Assembly: GCA_018333845.1 (NCBI GenBank)
Contig: JAGXSK010000011.1
Coordinates: forward strand, 1-7,474
Direction of reading: 5' to 3'
DNA from: Clostridia bacterium
GTDB lineage: Bacteria > Bacillota > DSM-16504 > Desulfitibacterales > Desulfitibacteraceae
Length of the DNA stretch: 7,474 bases
The notes under the pieces were generated by a model that worked only from the letters and a program-made list of their open reading frames with translations, was not told the origin of the DNA and searched no databases. Shown piece by piece: positions 6,483-7,474 of this stretch. The position numbers and the translations under genes are program-made. The stretch's first letter is position 1. Every line of letters starts with the position of its first letter.

Positions 6483-6584
6483 CTATTTGCTCAATTTATA
6501 CATAGCGTATTGTTTCAGAGATATTCCTTCCTTTTCTGCTTCAATGGCCAGCTTTCTATTACCAGAAACATCATTTTTGTTACA
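6483..6584 (-). pseudogene. Relic of a HicB-type (ribbon-helix-helix) antitoxin C-terminus
   Basis: A 33-codon open stretch on the minus strand, plus its TAG stop, ends NRKLAIEAEKEGISLKQY followed by AMYKLSK. The pattern LHRKLAxEAEKEGISLNQYxxxKLS is characteristic of the C-terminal ribbon-helix-helix domain of HicB-type antitoxins and related CopG-like DNA-binding proteins. The piece is bounded upstream by an in-frame TAG (6585-6587) and has no start codon before the motif. The N-terminal part of such a protein (HicB is usually about 110-140 residues) and any HicA toxin are missing. I infer the remnant of a lost toxin-antitoxin or regulator gene. The match covers only about 25 residues and was made by eye. 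Confidence 0.5.
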
Positions 6585-6586
6585 CT

Positions 6587-6633
6587 AAAAAATAAAAAAT
6601 CCGCTTTTTTTGATTTTAAATTTTAAGCGGATT
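6587..6633 (-). terminator. Rho-independent terminator downstream of the Cys-rich protein gene
   Basis: On the minus strand AATCCGCTT (6625-6633) pairs perfectly over 9 bp with AAGCGGATT (6598-6606) around an 18-base AT-rich loop. TTTTATTTTTT (6587-6597) follows immediately. This is a typical intrinsic terminator reading leftward, 168 bases after the Cys-rich gene stop. On the plus strand no good T-tract follows, so it probably works in one direction. Confidence 0.75.
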
Positions 6634-6800
6634 ATCATCTATTTCTGAAAGACCTTATGAGTTAGCTATATTTGCTATGATAGATATTAAATACGGAACC
6701 GATATTATGGAATAATTACCTCTATTCCTCTAATTATAGAGAATAAAATTGACATATCATGGGTAGAAATGTGTGCATTCCGTGAAACTTTCTTTAATAT

Positions 6801-7256
6801 TTAGCGTAATCCTCTAGTTGGAATTTCATAAAACTCACCATTTCCCGCATAACCATAGCTTTTAACTAATTGACCTTCTTTAAATATATCGGCTTGGATA
6901 TGACATCCATAGTCTGTGACCTTTACTTCAAATTCTGTGTCGCCATATTTATCTTTATAATACGTCTCTGCCTCTGCCTCAATTGCTGCCAAATTTGTCT
7001 GTGCAAGAGAAGCTCCACTACCGCAACCGCGTCCAGGATTCATACCGCAGCTCCTCTGGCGTACGTTGTCGGTTCCACCGCAGCACCCTCCACCTAAACT
7101 CGGTGTATTGGTTATTAGTTTTCCAAAGGATAAATCTCCAAGGTCTCCTTCTGCATAAGCTTTCTGGTTTACAAGCCAGGCTCCCGCTATAAAGAGAGTA
7201 AATACCAGTACTACAATGCCCAATTTGCGAAACTGTTTCTCGTCTGGTGTCGTCAT
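6801..7256 (-). CDS. Small exported or membrane-anchored Cys-rich protein of unknown function
   Basis: I do not recognise this 151-residue protein. Residues 1-11 are polar and basic, then a hydrophobic segment spans about 12-30. AYA at 33-35 could be a signal peptidase I site; otherwise the segment is a single membrane anchor with the rest outside the cell. Residues 55-82 form a Gly/Cys-rich stretch with Cys58, Cys59, Cys70 and Cys78 (GGGCCGG, then GCGSGAS). The C-terminal part (about 87-146) looks like a compact folded domain with YYKDKYGD at 99-106 and DYGCHIQADI at 115-124, which contains Cys118. The Cys pattern suggests metal binding or thiol redox chemistry at the cell surface, by inference only. 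ATG at 7256 follows AAAGGAAG with a long spacer of about 10 bases. It appears monocistronic: terminator downstream, palindromic repeat 70 bases upstream. Confidence 0.75.
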   Translation of the reverse strand: MTTPDEKQFRKLGIVVLVFTLFIAGAWLVNQKAYAEGDLGDLSFGKLITNTPSLGGGCCGGTDNVRQRSCGMNPGRGCGSGASLAQTNLAAIEAEAETYYKDKYGDTEFEVKVTDYGCHIQADIFKEGQLVKSYGYAGNGEFYEIPTRGLR

Positions 7257-7325
7257 AAACTATACTCTTCCTTTCTGTTTCTAATTTTGAATTTTTGCTT
7301 ACTGAAGATCATTAAGTAAATAAAC

Positions 7326-7474
7326 TAATACTACAGCGAAAGATTACTCGTTTCGTTACATTCCTACGCCATAGGGACGGTTCCATCGTCTTCCCTTCGG
7401 ACCTTCGTTGCACTACGGTGACGCTCGAACCGTCCCCATGGCTCCGCTAATTGCTAAATTTCGCTGTAGTACTA
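7326..7474. repeat. Imperfect palindromic REP/MITE-like element with 16-base terminal inverted repeats
   Basis: TAATACTACAGCGAAA (7326-7341) is repeated inverted at 7459-7474, where the complement reads TAGTACTACAGCGAAA (15 of 16 identical). Inside, GGGACGGTTC (7374-7383) pairs with GAACCGTCCC (7427-7436), and CGTC (7387-7390) pairs with GACG (7420-7423), so most of the 149 bases can fold into a long imperfect hairpin. A partial internal direct repeat, TTCGTTRCA then CTACG, occurs at 7352-7368 and 7404-7417. The core is clearly more GC-rich than the flanks. No reading frame lies inside. GGGACGGTTC-type arms recall REP-like palindromes seen in Clostridia and linked to IS200-type (RAYT) transposases, from memory. 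The right end coincides with the window edge, so the outer boundary and any target duplication cannot be judged. Confidence 0.75.

Larger units (their letters stand above)
6216..6800. other. 585-base gene-poor region with a gene relic and a terminator
   Basis: No intact gene is supported here. It contains a short antitoxin-like relic at 6483-6584 and a minus-strand terminator at 6587-6633. At 6285-6307 a ribosome-binding-like AAGGGGTGA stands five bases before ATG-ATT-TAG on the minus strand, an orphan start with an immediate stop. A small stem CTCTA-ATTA-TAGAG lies at 6728-6741 without a following T-tract. I see no convincing terminator directly after the oxidoreductase stop. The region looks like decayed DNA. 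Confidence 0.5.

Noticed and set aside
6870..7192. Two plus-strand open frames opposite the Cys-rich protein
   Set aside because: The minus frame has a ribosome site, signal/anchor segment, organised domains and a downstream terminator. The plus frames have none of these.
7326..7474. CRISPR array or RNA gene in the palindromic end region
   Set aside because: There are no regularly spaced direct repeats, only an inverted-repeat structure, and no tRNA- or rRNA-like core.

Overview
The window looks like a low-GC Gram-positive (Firmicutes) chromosome, most likely from an anaerobic Clostridia-type lineage. The evidence is the AT-rich DNA, strong AGGAGG-type ribosome binding sites, U-tract terminators, a lipoprotein-anchored ABC substrate-binding protein instead of a periplasmic one, and a PucR-family regulator. 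I cannot assign a genus.

Left half (about 1-4800, all minus strand): a purine/nucleoside import locus. In transcription order it holds a PucR-family regulator (TTG start at 4800), a terminator overlapping the regulator's stop codon, two BPD_transp_2 permeases of the NupP and NupQ types separated by 23 bases, and a Bmp-family (PnrA/Med-like) binding lipoprotein that runs off the left edge. The lipoprotein would capture the nucleoside and the two permeases would form the channel. The ATPase (NupO/YufO type) is not in the window. The regulator and the permease operon each carry the decamer TAAAATGGTT on their coding strand, just upstream of a candidate promoter and at nearly the same distance from it. 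The copy before the permeases resembles the Bacillus subtilis PucR box, which suggests PucR control of both units.

Middle (4810-6215): a 305-base divergent intergenic region, then a plus-strand medium-chain dehydrogenase/reductase that lacks the zinc ligands and looks like a quinone-oxidoreductase-type enzyme.

Right part (6216-7474): a 585-base stretch without an intact gene. It holds a 34-codon relic resembling the C-terminal ribbon-helix-helix of HicB-type antitoxins and a minus-strand terminator. Next is a minus-strand gene for a small exported or membrane-anchored Cys-rich protein of unknown function. The window closes with an imperfect palindromic element of about 149 bases (16-base terminal inverted repeats, inner GGGACGGTTC arms) that looks like a REP/MITE-type non-autonomous mobile element. 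The sequence ends exactly at its outer repeat.
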